DNA of 64,000 bases from Neocallimastix lanati (nom. inval.) (GCA_016946835.1 JACVTC010000004.1:2034501-2098500), one strand, 5' to 3'; counted from the first letter of the stretch, positions 1 through 11,253 are shown. Notes: a model not told the origin generated them from the sequence alone. Numbers and translations are program-made.

Positions 1-254
1 TTGAGACTTTTACGTTGTCTCTTTTCATTATTTTCACTAGTTTCATCGTTAGTCGTCAACTTCCTTTTTGTCGCACTAACTATAAATTCTACATCATTCT
101 CATTATCGGATTCTTTGTGAGTTTCATTAGTATAGGAAGCATCTTCTTTTTCTTCCTTATTATAATCATTTGTACTACTAGGAATGGATTTGTATTGTAA
201 TGAAGCTATTTTATTTTTATAGGGAGTGCTTCCTCTCCCTTTTAGTGGTTTAAA
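1..254 (-). CDS. pol: T1 pol, N-terminal part (partial, reached by -1 frameshift)
   Basis: Reading the minus strand in the -1 frame from the slippery heptamer at 248-254, the frame stays open to the window edge. The acidic, Lys/Asn-rich translation resembles the linker at the start of T4 pol. No protease or reverse transcriptase motif is reached before position 1. No separate ATG is needed: this is the start of the Pol part of a Gag-Pol fusion. Product and end are inferred from the T4 homologue. Confidence 0.75.
221..254 (-). promoter_or_regulatory. T1 -1 programmed ribosomal frameshift signal
   Basis: On the minus strand gag ends TCT TTA AAC CAC TAA. T-TTA-AAC (248-254) is a classical X XXY YYZ slippery heptamer in the gag frame. 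Seven bases later comes a 6-bp hairpin, AGGGAG / CTCCCT with an 8-nt loop (221-240). The pol frame is open in -1. The same cassette occurs in T2, T3 and T4 with a compensated closing base pair. Confidence 0.85.
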
Positions 255-1135
255 GATTTTCCACTATATAACCGTTTCTTATTTTCTTGAATAATTGCAT
301 TTAACTTAGGACAATTATACTGCAAATGTCCTGGATCGCTACAATAAAAACAGGCTTTAATGGTAAGATTTTTCATTTTTTTTGTTAAGTCCTCCAATTC
401 GTAATCTTTATTTCTTTTTGGGCTTCTAACTTCATAATTCTCTCTTACTACCTTTCTGTTGTTTTGATAATTATTCCTGATATTTATTCTTGGGTTGACA
501 ATTTCAGTTGAGTACTCTTTTGAGGGTCTCAAATTCATTACTCTATCAACTTTTTCGGCAATGTCAAACGCCCGATTTAAAGAAATGTCATCCTTAAGGG
601 AGACCTTTTTCCAAGCTTCTTCATTGTTCCTAAGAGCATCAATATAATCGAGAACACTGACTCGCTTCTTTCTTTTCTTATCTAATTTCAAATATATGGA
701 TCGGAAACGAGTATTAAAGTCTTTTACTCGCTCATTTCTTTTAATTCTTAAAGCACGGAGCTCACGAAGTAACATATTCTGGTCTTCTTTAAGACCATAA
801 AAAGTTTCTATTGCTTCTACAATTTCCTTTAAGGAAGGATATTCATCTTTTTTCTTTTCTTCTGAATCAGATTCTTCTTCTTCTTCGTCCTCACTTTCTG
901 ATTCCGAATCGGTACTGTAACTTTCAATTAAATCCTGGATAACTTCGCGAGGCTCTCCAGTAGACGTGAGTAAGCAGGCGGTAAAAATCTTTTTGGGATC
1001 AGTAACTTCCTCAAGTTTTATCCATAATCGGATTTCTGATTCCCAAGATTTGATATCGAGATTTTCCTTTGAAATTTTCTCGATATCTTTTAATTCCTTT
1101 TTTAATTCTTTAAAATTGATTTTATTTTCAGCCAT
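242..1135 (-). CDS. gag: T1 Gag nucleocapsid/capsid protein
   Basis: Structural Gag of a Ty3/gypsy element, which assembles the particle and packages the RNA. The frame opens further upstream with non-ATG codons; I place the start at the ATG at 1135 because the following NFKELKKELKDI aligns with the Gag start of T4 (SFKELKKELRDI). About 297 residues: a helical capsid-like half, an acidic Glu/Ser stretch around residues 80-95, a basic region with the Pro-Lys-Arg run, and a C-terminal CCHC zinc knuckle (C-x2-C-x4-H-x4-C, CFYCSDPGHLQYNC) for RNA binding. It ends in the slippery site. Intact. Confidence 0.85.
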   Translation of the reverse strand: MAENKINFKELKKELKDIEKISKENLDIKSWESEIRLWIKLEEVTDPKKIFTACLLTSTGEPREVIQDLIESYSTDSESESEDEEEEESDSEEKKKDEYPSLKEIVEAIETFYGLKEDQNMLLRELRALRIKRNERVKDFNTRFRSIYLKLDKKRKKRVSVLDYIDALRNNEEAWKKVSLKDDISLNRAFDIAEKVDRVMNLRPSKEYSTEIVNPRINIRNNYQNNRKVVRENYEVRSPKRNKDYELEDLTKKMKNLTIKACFYCSDPGHLQYNCPKLNAIIQENKKRLYSGKSLNH

Positions 1136-1258
1136 TTGAAAATTTAAAAATGGTATTAATGCTATGATATCCAATTTAAAAATATGTTTACTTTAAAAAT
1201 ATATTTAATAACAAAAAAAAAAAAATAAATTTATCTTTGTTTTATAATAATATAATTA

Positions 1259-1428
1259 TGGACTCAGAAAACCCTCTGACAATCCAATTCTTTATTCCAA
1301 TAATAATTCAGACTCAGAATCTCTCTCTGAAAATCTGATAAATTAATTCAGACTCGAAAACACCCTTCGAAAATCTGAAACTAAAAAAAAAAATATTCAG
1401 ACTCAAAAACGCAATTTGAAAATCTGAA
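1259..1428 (-). repeat. Four tandem covarying hairpins in the T1 leader
   Basis: Four spaced units just upstream of gag. Each has an outer stem and an inner stem. Units 2-4 have outer TTCAGA..TCTGA(A) (1307-1338, 1347-1379, 1396-1428); unit 1 (1259-1286) has TGGA..TCCA. Inner stems are TCAGA/TCTGA, TCAGA/TCTGA, TCGAA/TTCGA and TCAAA/TTTGA, so sequence changes are compensated. T4 has an analogous run at the same place with other sequences. Confidence 0.75.
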
Positions 1429-1437
1429 GCTTTTTAT

Positions 1438-2408
1438 TATGAATTTTAATGTTTATTATATTCTCTTAAGCATTAATACACAAAATATGTATATCTTAAT
1501 CTTTTTTTTTTAAATTTATTTGTAGTAATAACTTCTTTATTTAATTTTATTTAATATATTTATTTCCTTTATTAAAATAATTAATATAACATAAAGCAAA
1601 TTGTATAAATACTTAAATAATAATAATAATGTATATTTATTTTTATTTTTATTTCTTTTTTGTATATATTTATTATTCTATTAATTCTTTGTTATAACAT
1701 TTAATGAAATATTAAATAAAAAGTTAAAATACAAGCCAAACTATATAGTGTTGAACCATCAAATATATAGCTTGTTAACCCTTCTTACAATAAGTCCCCT
1801 TAGCTCTTTATTGATAAGTTGATAATGTCGATTGTTAATTATTAAGAAACTTAATAAAAAGAAGGTAGCAATATTAAATTCTTTTTAATTTGGCTAACTT
1901 ATTGTTAGTAATAAAGAAGATAATAACGTATCCTTCCCAGTATCAACAAGATCAAAACAATAAAGTATTATGTGTGGGTGTTCAACTATCCCGCGTAGAG
2001 AGTTGTAAGACAGCTTATTTATATTTTTCTTTTTAATTAAAATTTAATTAATTATATAACGAATAATAGAAAATTTAACACACACAAAAAAATATTTCAA
2101 TTATAAAAATTTCGAAAAAAAAAAATTTAATTATATAAAATCATAAAAATAATACACTTATTTGAAAAATAATAATAATAATCTAATTTTATATATTCTA
2201 TATATATATATTGTACATGTATATATTAAAAAAAAATAAAATAAACTGATAAACATAAAAAAAAATTACAATTTATTATTTAGAATTATTAATAAAAAAA
2301 AAAAAAATTTATTTATAAAATTTATTCTTATTTAAAAAAAAATTAAAAATTTGTACTACAAAAAAAAAATTTTTTTTTGCTTATTATTTTAATATTTATC
2401 ATTAATTA

Positions 2409-2459
<51 letters not shown>

Positions 2460-2501
2460 TATATAAATCTATATCTATGATAATACTATTGGTTAAAAAA
2501 A

Positions 2502-2555
<54 letters not shown>

Positions 2556-2764
2556 TTGTTCTACACTAAAGAAAAATTTAATTTATTATTTATTAAAAAA
2601 AAAAATTTATTAATGAAATATTTATTATTTTAATAAAAGGAAAAAATATATATATATTTTTATTTTATTGCAAAAAAAAAATAATAATAATAATAATAAT
2701 AATAGGCGAACAAATTTATAAAAGCCTAAAATAAAAATAAAAAAAAAACTATATATTTTAACGT
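1438..2764. other. T1 leader, low-complexity AT stretch
   Basis: Non-coding leader of T1 with long poly-T tracts (about 2417-2456 and 2510-2549) and short poly-A tracts. I see no supportable ORF; the 62-codon frame at 2625-2813 is low-complexity and runs into a folded RNA domain. Confidence 0.6.
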
Positions 2765-2942
2765 CACTTCGCAAGAATGACCAGGGTTTTATCAGGGATC
2801 GAACCTGACCCACCTCTTATTTTCTGCGCGAGTGAACAAACTATCACCTGTTGAAGTGTGTAGTTGCCTTCAGCGTGAAGGTTTTATAGTTCTAGGGCGT
2901 ATTTGCCTAATTGTCAAGGATTTGTTCCTTGAGATACTCGCG
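2765..2942 (-). ncRNA. T1 leader RNA domain A (structured)
   Basis: Minus-strand RNA. A 7-bp closing stem CGCGAGT/ACTCGCG (2936-2942 with 2827-2833) encloses hairpins CAAGGA/TCCTTG, GGC/GCC and CCTTCA/TGAAGG and the motif CTTCAACAG (2848-2856), which also occurs in the T2 and chromovirus domains. A linker containing AATAAG follows, then a 5-bp stem with the 7-nt loop TTCGATC, which looks exactly like a tRNA T-arm and contains a B-box-like GGTTCGATCC. T2, T4 and the chromovirus instead have a TCACCGAAGG-loop hairpin here. Confidence 0.6.
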
Positions 2943-3134
2943 TTTACAATCTACAAAACCTTGCAAAATTGTAAATAAGAGTTTATGAAATTAATATCCT
3001 GCAAGCTAACACTGTCTTACTCGAATATTAACTTCGTAAATTTGTTAACTTTTTATTATTTTTTTTTTTTTATTATTATTTTTTTATCTATAATCTATAA
3101 TTAAATAAAGTTACTACAAAAACTAAAGTTTTCC

Positions 3135-3191
<57 letters not shown>

Positions 3192-3261
3192 ATAACTTTT
3201 ATTATTATTAATATTAATATTAAATTATTAATTATTATTATTTAACAAAACTTATGGATAA

Positions 3262-3390
3262 TCTGATAGTATACCCTGTCTGACGTGCAGCTTGCCTCTT
3301 CACGGCGTCATGCCACGCGGGTACCACGGCTACTGTATTCAATATAAAATACAGCAGTCCAGAGCCTACTAGCCCAATTACTATGTAGGT
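3262..3390 (-). ncRNA. T1 leader RNA domain B (structured, shared with T4)
   Basis: The minus strand here aligns over about 130 nt with T4 43543-43676. Pairings: CCTAC/GTAGG (3365-3369 with 3385-3389), CTGTATT/AATACAG around an 8-nt loop (3333-3354), and TGACG/CGTCA (3281-3285 with 3306-3310) enclosing GCC/GGC. In T4 the second stem is CTATATT/AATATAG and the inner one ACC/GGT, so pairing is kept while sequence changes. Function unknown. Confidence 0.65.
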
Positions 3391-3474
3391 TAAACTTAGC
3401 CCGGAAATCTATATCCAAGGCTTTGTTAAATAATTTAATTAATAAATAATATTAAATTTTATTTTTCTAATATA

Positions 3475-3491
3475 CCCCGATATCTCCACCA
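3475..3491 (-). promoter_or_regulatory. T1 primer-binding site
   Basis: The minus strand reads TGGTGGAGATATCGGGG, starting with TGG (complement of tRNA CCA) a few bases inside the LTR end at 3499. Identical to the T4 PBS. It implies a primer tRNA whose acceptor strand begins GGAGATA; I cannot name the isoacceptor. Confidence 0.75.
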
Positions 3492-3498
3492 TAAATTA

Positions 3499-4342
3499 TG
3501 TTATGGTTCGGGTTTTATTAGAATTTTTATTTAATTATTTATTTTCAATATTTTTCTGTCTACATTTTAATTATTGAAAAACTTCACTTATTTATACTTT
3601 TTGAAAAAAAATAAATATGTAAAGCCTTTCTACATTTTATTATCATATTTAAAAAAAAAAAATATTTACTATTACTAATTACTTAAAATTTTATATTAAT
3701 TTAAATTAACTAATTCATAAGTATTTTTATTTTAATAAATTTTGTTTATATAATTTTATATTATTTTTCATATACTAAAACTAAATTATTTAATATATAC
3801 GAAAAGTAACAAGCAAAATTTAAAAAGATTTTACAGAAAAATAAAGTTATTTTAATCAAGAATGTTAATATAATATTCTTATATTTTATATAAAATAAAT
3901 TTAAAAACTATAATATATTTAATATTTATTATTAATCAATTAAGATTTGATTTTATTTGTGGGGAATAAAAATATAAAATAATCAATTTAAAAATAAAAT
4001 AAAATACTAAAAAGAATACAAGTTTAATATTGATACAATATAATAATAATATAATAATATATTTGAAAATAAAAATAAAATATTAATATTGATAATAAAC
4101 ACTTTAATAAAATAATAAAATTTAAGGTTAAATTATAGATATTGATATTAATAATAAAAATATAAAATTATTGATAATATTTTAGAAACTTTTAATAAAA
4201 ATATAAAAAAAAATAAATATATTTAGAAAATATTTTAGTATAGAAAATATAGTAAAGTAATATTAAGTAAAGAATAATATAATGGATTCTAAAGTAAGTT
4301 GAAATTCTAATTAATAATCCATTATATGTTCGTTCTTTACCA
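3499..4342 (-). repeat. T1 5' LTR
   Basis: 844 bp, TG..CA ends on both strands. In element direction it starts TGGTAAAG and ends CCATAACA. The first 40 bases resemble the T4 LTR start. The only copy in the window. No ORF; AT-rich. Confidence 0.8.
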
Positions 4343-4347
4343 TTAAA

Positions 4348-5108
4348 TGACAAACGATTCTATTATCTTAATTTGAAGTTATTACTTCAAAAGTGATAAT
4401 AGATGTATCAAGTTTGAATTAATATAAATTTAATATAAATGAATTTATGTTATTATTATTAATAATTAAGTTATTATTATTCTAGCTTAACACTGAATTG
4501 TTATTAATTTTTCAAAATTATACATTTCTTTTGTGTTTAGAATTAATTTTTATTATTATATTTATTAATTTTTATTATTATATTTATTAATTTTTTTTAT
4601 TATTATTTATTAATTTTTATTATTATTTATTATTATAATATTTGGTTATTATTTTTTTTATTACATTTCTAATAACAACGAGAAATTAATTTTATAAAAT
4701 ATTTACAAGTATTTATATTTTTACAATAATTTAAAGTATTTACAATTTTTAATAATAAAATAATTAAGAATAATTATATTTATAAAAATAAACAATAAAA
4801 TAAACAAATAAACAATTAATACAAGAATTATTATAAACAAAGAATTCAAAATAATAAAAAAAAAGAGAAAATTGTTTACAAACTATTTACTTTTAATTAA
4901 AAAGAGAAATTAATTAACATTAATATTTCATTATTTTAAAAATTAAAATAGAATTAAAGTATAATTTCGAGTTTTAGAATTTAATTAAAATAAATTTTTT
5001 TATTATGATTTTAATTTCAAATTTTAATTTATTAATTTGTTGTTGAATAGGTTAGATATTATTCAAGCTTTCTAATAATTTTATGCTTAAGAATTCCAAT
5101 CTGTATCA
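4348..5108 (-). repeat. T2 3' LTR
   Basis: 761 bp, TG..CA, matching 10493-11253. In element direction it begins TGATACAG and ends TTTGTCA. AT-rich, no ORF. Confidence 0.92.
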
Positions 5109-5120
5109 ATTCGTCGGCCC

Positions 5121-8100
5121 TTAAGAGATGACTTCGTCCCTTGAAGTCAAAGAATTTTCTTGAAGTACATATGGAAAAACATTTTTAATATGAACATTTC
5201 TATTTAAGAGTTTTCCAGTAGTTGGATCTTCTAATACTAAGGTATTGAATTTTTGTTTATTAACAACTTTAAAAGGTCCGTAAAAGTAAGGATTTAATTT
5301 ACTTCTTCCTATAAGTCTTATCATTACGTAATCTCCTGGTTTATATTTCTTCTTTAGTGCATTTTGAAATCCAATACGGTGTTCCCAATATTTATTTGCA
5401 TATTCTGAATATTCAGTAGCCTGTTTTACCCAATTTTGATGTCTTAAGAAACGTCGAAATATATATTCTTCTTCTGATTCATTTGGATCTTTATAAATAT
5501 CGGGGAACATGACTTCTAATGGCCAAGTGTCGTGTCTGCCATAAAGTAATTCGAAACTACTAAATTTTGTTTTTGAATTTTTAGTAGTTCTTAAGGCCCA
5601 TAAAGCCGATGGAAGATATTCATCCCATTCAGACTCATTTTCTACTAATAATCTTAATAACTTCCCTATTTCTCTGTTTCGATTCTCAATCATTCCATTC
5701 GATTCAGGATGATGCGGGGAAACGTAATGAACCCATGAACCATAAAGGTCAATCATCATCTTTGTTACTTCAGAGATAAAGGAACTACCATTGTCGGTAA
5801 TTATTATTTCAGGTGGTCCATGTCTTGTAAATATTTCAACAAGAAATTTTATTACTTCTTCGGATTTCATGTTCGGGATTGCTTTAGCTTCAACCCACTT
5901 GGTAAAATAATCGACTAAGGTTATTATATAATTGTTACCATTTTTAGTAGTTGGTAACGGTCCTATTATATCGAGTCCTACTCTAGTAAATGGTTGTTCA
6001 ACAGGGGTAGCATTATCTCCAGAACTTTTTGGAAATGGTTTAGGCCTGCATGTTTGACATTTGTGACAACTTTTTATCCACATTCTTACATCATTCCAAA
6101 TGCCAGGCCAATAGTAAGATTGCATAATTCTATTAGTAGTTTTCTCTGCTCCTTCATGTCCTACTAAATGGGCACGATTAATAATATCCTTTTTGTCTTC
6201 ATCTTTATAGATGACTTTTAAATAAAGATCATCTTTTTTATAATATAGAGTATTATCAACAACTTGATAATTCTTAGTGAAGTATTTTATTATACCTTCT
6301 GGTAGATCCAAATCCCTTGGATTAAAGTCGGCTAATATTGCATTAGCGCATTGAATAATTCCTTTTGAATTTTTAGAAGGTAATCTTGATAACGCATCAG
6401 CGAATACATTTTTCTTTCCTTTCTCGTAAATAAGTTCAATCTTATATTTGTTAAATTCTTCTATCCATCTTGCATGACGATTAGAAGTAGGAATGCTTTT
6501 TTTGAAAAACCCAAGTAATGGTTTATGATCCGTAATAAATTTTGTTAAATTTTTATTGCTTAATATATATTGACTAAAATATTTTAAACTAAATATAACA
6601 GCTAATCCTTCTAAGTCCGTTACGGAGTAATTCTTTTCAGATGTAGAGAGTGTTCTACTTACGCAACAGATAGGATGTTCAAGACTATCCTCTTCCTTCT
6701 GTAAAAGAACACCACCAATACCTTTAAGAGAAGCATCAGTACGAATGATGAATTCCTTTTTAAAATCTGGGTAACTTAATATTGGATCATTAAGTAAACA
6801 TTCTTTAATATTTTCGAAAGCTTCTTCGCATTCATTTGACCATATATATTTTGAATTCTTTTTTTAATAACTTAAAAAGAGGGTCAGCAATAATTGAGAA
6901 ATTTTGAATAAATTTTCTATAATAACTAGCTAAACCTAAAAAAGAACGAAGTTCACTTACATCTTTAGGATTGTCCCACAAAGCAATACTTTGTACTTTT
7001 GATGGAATTGTTTTTAATCCTTTTGATGTTAGAACATGACCTAATACTTCAACACTTTCTTGAAAGAATTTACATTTTTGTAAGTTAAGAGAAAGATTGT
7101 ATTTAGAAAATATTTCAAAAGCTAACTTTAAATGTTTAAGATGTTCATCAAGAGTTCTTGAATAAATTACAATATCATCTAAGTAAACAAATAAACATTT
7201 ACCGATTAAAGGAAGTAATATTCTATTCATCTCCCGTTGGAAGGTAGCGGGAGCATTGGTAAGGCCAAATGGCATTACTTTAAAATTGTAATTGCCGAAT
7301 TTTGTGGTAAATGCTGTTTTCTCTATATCTTCTGGATTCATTGGAATTTGATGATATCCAGAATATAAGTCTAATGCGGAGAATACCGTCGCACCATTTA
7401 CTGAATAAATTAGTTCATCTATAAATGGTAGTGCGTAAGAATCTTTTATAGTAATTTCATTTAATTTGCGATAATCAATACACATTCTCCATTTCCCATT
7501 TTTCTTTTGAACTAATAGAACAGGAAAAGACCATGGAGAATGTGAAGGAACTATAAGTCCTTTTTCTAATAGTTTAATTATTTCCGATTTAAGAATATCT
7601 GCATGCTCTTTTGATAATTTGTATGGTTTTAATTTTATAGGTTTATTACTAATTGTCACAATTGAATGTGGTTCTAAATTAGCTGTACTTAATTGTGACA
7701 TTGAAGTTGCCATACAGTTTTTATACTTCTCAATTAAATTTTTAAATTCTGTCTTAAATTTTTCCGGGACAGATTCAATAATTTTATTTAATGTATCGAT
7801 GAACTCTTGTTGTTCATCTTTTTCTATAATAATGGAATTAACAAGAGGTATTTCTGATTTACTATTAATTATATAAGTTACTTGTTTAATTCCTTTCTTA
7901 ATTTTCTGGTAGACAGCATCATCATCTGGATCTATATACAAACGATACTTTTTCTGAATTCCTCTACCAAATATAATTTCAAAATATGGATTCGTATAAT
8001 TAATTACATAGAATTTTTCTGTAATAGTTAATCTATTATTTACGTTTATTTTTAATTCAATGTAACTATTTGTAGTTACTTTAGTACCATCCACAATGGT

Positions 8101-8892
8101 AATATCTTCTAAATTTTCACATTGTTTAATTACTTTATGTTTTAGTTTGCCTAGACAATTATTTGTTATAACATTAACGTTTGCACCGGTATCGTATAAG
8201 ATTTTAAATGTCTTATTATCTATTTCACCACAAATAATAGGAAGACTTGTATTAGTTAAGGAACAAAGAATTTTCTCAACTCTTGGTTTACAACCTTGTT
8301 CAAGTTCTTTTCTAATGGACGGACTTGCAGATAATAATTGAGATAAACTAATTTTTGGAAAAAGGTTATTAGCTTCTTCAGTTATACTAAACTTTTCATT
8401 TTCATTTAACATTTGGATATTGGTCATTTTTCTTTTCTTAATAGTTTTTGGTTTTTCTGATTCTTTTTCATTATTACTTTCAATATATGAGGCTCCATTA
8501 ATCTCATTTTCATTGCTATTTTCTTCTTCATTAACTTCCATCACTATATCATCACTAGTATTTGGTTCATTTTCTTCAGAATTGCTAAGCTTTCTTCTTC
8601 TAGCATCTTTAATTACTTTCTTTTGTTGTTTTACTAATTTTGTTTTGGGTTCACTTAATAATGAAGGCTTTACTATAGATTTGTTATTTAATTTTCTTGT
8701 CGAAGTTTTTCTCTTTTGTACTGTACCGATAAAGTTTGAAGAATTTCTTTCAATATTACTTTCTTCTTTAGTGAAATTTTCTTTGTCATTTTCACTTCTT
8801 TCGAAATTATTTTCATTTTCATTTTCATTTTCATTTTCATTTGCAATTTTAATTGTCCTGGGAGATTGCGTACTCCCGATTATTAATTTAAA
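5121..8892 (-). CDS. pol: T2 Pol polyprotein (protease-RT-RNase H-integrase), one homopolymer frameshift
   Basis: Translated by -1 frameshift from gag at 8886-8892; the pol frame is open from there. In order: Glu/Asn-rich linker, aspartic protease with canonical DTGA, reverse transcriptase with FVYLDDIVIYS, RNase H (RTDAS), and integrase with the HHCC zinc finger (HLVGHEG .. CHKCQTC), DDE core (GLDIIGPL, TDNGSSF, ESNGMIENRN) and a C-terminal tail without a chromodomain. At 6859-6865 an A7 run (minus strand) puts the frame out by one inside RNase H; with A6 the reading continues without stop to 5121. The disruption may be a recent mutation or a homopolymer sequencing error. Ends 12 bp before the LTR. 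Confidence 0.85.
5130..5148 (-). promoter_or_regulatory. Hairpin at pol end of T2, shared with T3
   Basis: GACTTC-AAGGGAC-GAAGTC, a perfect 6-bp stem with 7-nt loop overlapping the last pol codons. The same 19 bases occur at 36269-36287 before the T3 3' LTR. It lies next to the expected polypurine tract; role unknown. Confidence 0.55.
8860..8892 (-). promoter_or_regulatory. T2 -1 programmed ribosomal frameshift signal
   Basis: Minus strand: gag ends CAT TTA AAT TAA. T-TTA-AAT (8886-8892) is an X XXY YYZ heptamer in the gag frame. After 8 nt comes the hairpin GGGAG / CTCCC with an 8-nt loop (8860-8877). The pol frame is open in -1. Confidence 0.85.
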
Positions 8893-9851
8893 TGGCTTTC
8901 GTCGTTTTCAGGGCAATCATTCATTTTGTGACCAATTCGTTTACATTGTACACAAAAATTTATTTTTAATTGTTCTAATTTTTTTGTAATGTCATCTAAA
9001 TCTTCTATTGTTGATTGAGGGTACCTTAAAGTGTTCATTCTATGTTCAATTCCTTTGTTTATTTCTTCTCTTGATTGCATTTTATACCTATTATTTCTTA
9101 TATTGTTATTATAGTTATCATTATGTTTATTTTTATTATCGTAACGATTATAATTATTATTATTGTTGTTATATTGCTTATTATTCGATCTGGAATTTGA
9201 AGTTGAAAAATAATCATTTCTATAATTATAATTGTTATAATTATTATTATAATTTTTAGATTCATTGAAATCTTTTATTTCTTTCTTGTTAACTCCGTGT
9301 AATTTTTTATATTTATTTTTATTTTCTTCCATTAAAGCAATAATTTTTCCTTTCTTGGATGTTATTTTCATTGCATCCTGAAGTGAGGTTGGTTCCTCTT
9401 CTAATAAGGCTTCATAAATTTTACCCCAATTCTTAAAAGCATTAATATAATATGAAGTGATAACTTGGTCACTAATTTCTAAATTCACTTGATTACACAG
9501 GGTATTGAATCTTACATCAAATTCAGAAATTCTTTCCCCTTTTTTAATAGTGACTGTAGATAATTCCAATAATCTGGCATTTTTAGAGGTAGAGACTCTG
9601 AAATGTCCTCTTAATTTATTTATTATAGTTTTGTAACTATCTGGTGCTTCTTTGTTTAATGAATTGAATACAATGGTTCTCGCTATATCTGTAGTTAAGG
9701 AGATTAAGTATTCAATTTTATCTTCTTCTTCTTCTATTTTATTAGCTTTACACCAGCGTTCATACGAAAAATGCCATTCCTCAAAGGAAACCTTATCCTT
9801 CCCTAATATAGGTAACCTATTAAAGGTTATTGCCTTGGTTGAATTTTCCAT
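8883..9851 (-). CDS. gag: T2 Gag
   Basis: 322 residues from ATG at 9851. N-terminal capsid-like helical region (residues 1-150), Asn/Tyr-rich low-complexity middle (about 195-260), and a C-terminal CCHC zinc knuckle C-x2-C-x4-H-x4-C (CVQCKRIGHKMNDC). Particle formation and RNA packaging are the family roles. The low-complexity region is much longer than in T1 and T4 Gag. Intact; the stop overlaps the frameshift cassette. Confidence 0.88.
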   Translation of the reverse strand: MENSTKAITFNRLPILGKDKVSFEEWHFSYERWCKANKIEEEEDKIEYLISLTTDIARTIVFNSLNKEAPDSYKTIINKLRGHFRVSTSKNARLLELSTVTIKKGERISEFDVRFNTLCNQVNLEISDQVITSYYINAFKNWGKIYEALLEEEPTSLQDAMKITSKKGKIIALMEENKNKYKKLHGVNKKEIKDFNESKNYNNNYNNYNYRNDYFSTSNSRSNNKQYNNNNNNYNRYDNKNKHNDNYNNNIRNNRYKMQSREEINKGIEHRMNTLRYPQSTIEDLDDITKKLEQLKINFCVQCKRIGHKMNDCPENDESHLN

Positions 9852-9975
9852 TATTATTATTATTTTATTTATAAATTTTAAAAAGAAACCTTACAATTTA
9901 TATTTTCGCTTATCTTAATTTATGAATTTATGAATTATTTTACTTATTTCTTTTTTATTTATTCTTGCAAAAAGA

Positions 9976-10015
<40 letters not shown>

Positions 10016-10166
10016 ATTCTTTCGACTGTAGATAGTAGTATTTGTATACAATTTTATTTTAATTAACACCTTTGCCTCACAACCATAAAAAAAACCGGCG
10101 GTGTTAATATAACAAAAAGGGAACAAGTAAACCCTTAAAAGAAAATTTTAAAACTATATATTTAAT

Positions 10167-10313
10167 CTTAGACCTTCGGTGATCTAAGCGCATTAACCGT
10201 TGTTAACTCGTTTACTGCAACCTCACTCTGTTGAAGAGATATGGGATTAGATTACGTCTTTTATAGTAATCCTTTACGCAGTCTCTAACCAAATAGATTC
10301 GTCTAAACGAGTT
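10167..10313 (-). ncRNA. T2 leader RNA domain A
   Basis: Minus strand: 10-bp closing stem AACTCGTTTA/TAAACGAGTT (10304-10313 with 10205-10214) around an approximately 90-nt multi-hairpin domain that contains CTTCAACAG (10228-10236) and a GATTAC/GTAATC hairpin. A 16-nt linker leads to the hairpin CTTAGA-TCACCGAAGG-TCTAAG (10167-10188). Same architecture and same loop as T4 and the chromovirus but with different stem sequences. Confidence 0.7.
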
Positions 10314-10383
10314 GCAAATGAGCTTATTGAATACACTCAAAAACAACGTATAACCGAGTATTCTAACACTCGTCCTAATAATT

Positions 10384-10428
<45 letters not shown>

Positions 10429-10473
10429 CTACTTAAATCTACTTGAATAATTAAAATAGATATAGGAGTTATA

Positions 10474-10490
10474 TCACTCACTCTCCACCA
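10474..10490 (-). promoter_or_regulatory. T2 primer-binding site
   Basis: Minus strand TGGTGGAGAGTGAGTGA, two bases inside the 5' LTR end. Shares TGGTGGAGA with T1/T4 and then diverges, so a different primer tRNA is implied. Confidence 0.65.
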
Positions 10491-10492
10491 AT

Positions 10493-11253
10493 TGACAAAC
10501 GATTCTATTATCTTAATTTGAAGTTATTACTTCAAAAGTGATAATAGATGTATCAAGTTTGAATTAATATAAATTTAATATAAATGAATTTATGTTATTA
10601 TTATTAATAATTAAGTTATTATTATTCTAGCTTAACACTGAATTGTTATTAATTTTTCAAAATTATACATTTCTTTTGTGTTTAGAATTAATTTTTATTA
10701 TTATATTTATTAATTTTTATTATTATATTTATTAATTTTTTTTATTATTATTTATTAATTTTTATTATTATTTATTATTATAATATTTGGTTATTATTTT
10801 TTTTATTACATTTCTAATAACAACGAGAAATTAATTTTATAAAATATTTACAAGTATTTATATTTTTACAATAATTTAAAGTATTTACAATTTTTAATAA
10901 TAAAATAATTAAGAATAATTATATTTATAAAAATAAACAATAAAATAAACAAATAAACAATTAATACAAGAATTATTATAAACAAAGAATTCAAAATAAT
11001 AAAAAAAAAGAGAAAATTGTTTACAAACTATTTACTTTTAATTAAAAAGAGAAATTAATTAACATTAATATTTCATTATTTTAAAAATTAAAATAGAATT
11101 AAAGTATAATTTCGAGTTTTAGAATTTAATTAAAATAAATTTTTTTATTATGATTTTAATTTCAAATTTTAATTTATTAATTTGTTGTTGAATAGGTTAG
11201 ATATTATTCAAGCTTTCTAATAATTTTATGCTTAAGAATTCCAATCTGTATCA
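10493..11253 (-). repeat. T2 5' LTR
   Basis: 761 bp, TG..CA, matching 4348-5108. Followed by the TAAA duplication and chromovirus LTR sequence. Confidence 0.92.

Larger units (their letters stand above)
1..4342 (-). mobile_element. Ty3/gypsy LTR retrotransposon T1 (5' part, truncated by window edge)
   Basis: Minus-strand element. In its own direction it shows a 5' LTR (3499-4342), primer-binding site (3475-3491), a long structured leader, gag (1135 to 242) and the start of pol running out of the window at position 1. PBS, one leader RNA domain, gag and the frameshift signal all match T4 at 42-50 kb, so the two are related families. Past its LTR (after 4342) the sequence reads TTAA, then A and T2. 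With T2 removed this continues exactly as the chromovirus LTR does at 18234, so T1 sits inside a chromovirus LTR with a TTAA target duplication. Its 3' LTR lies outside the window. Confidence 0.9.
4348..11253 (-). mobile_element. Ty3/gypsy LTR retrotransposon T2, complete
   Basis: Two 761-bp LTRs (4348-5108 and 10493-11253), equal in length and apparently identical, flank PBS, leader, gag and pol on the minus strand. The target duplication is TAAA (4344-4347 and 11254-11257). Equal LTRs mean recent insertion. Removing T2 rejoins T1's flank to the chromovirus LTR sequence. No chromodomain. One homopolymer indel interrupts pol. Confidence 0.93.

Noticed and set aside
2625-2813. 62-codon minus-strand frame.
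   Set aside because: Low-complexity Leu/Phe run overlapping the T1 leader RNA domain.
2765-2850. A complete tRNA gene in the T1 leader.
   Set aside because: Only the T arm is convincing; no D arm, anticodon arm or acceptor stem can be placed.
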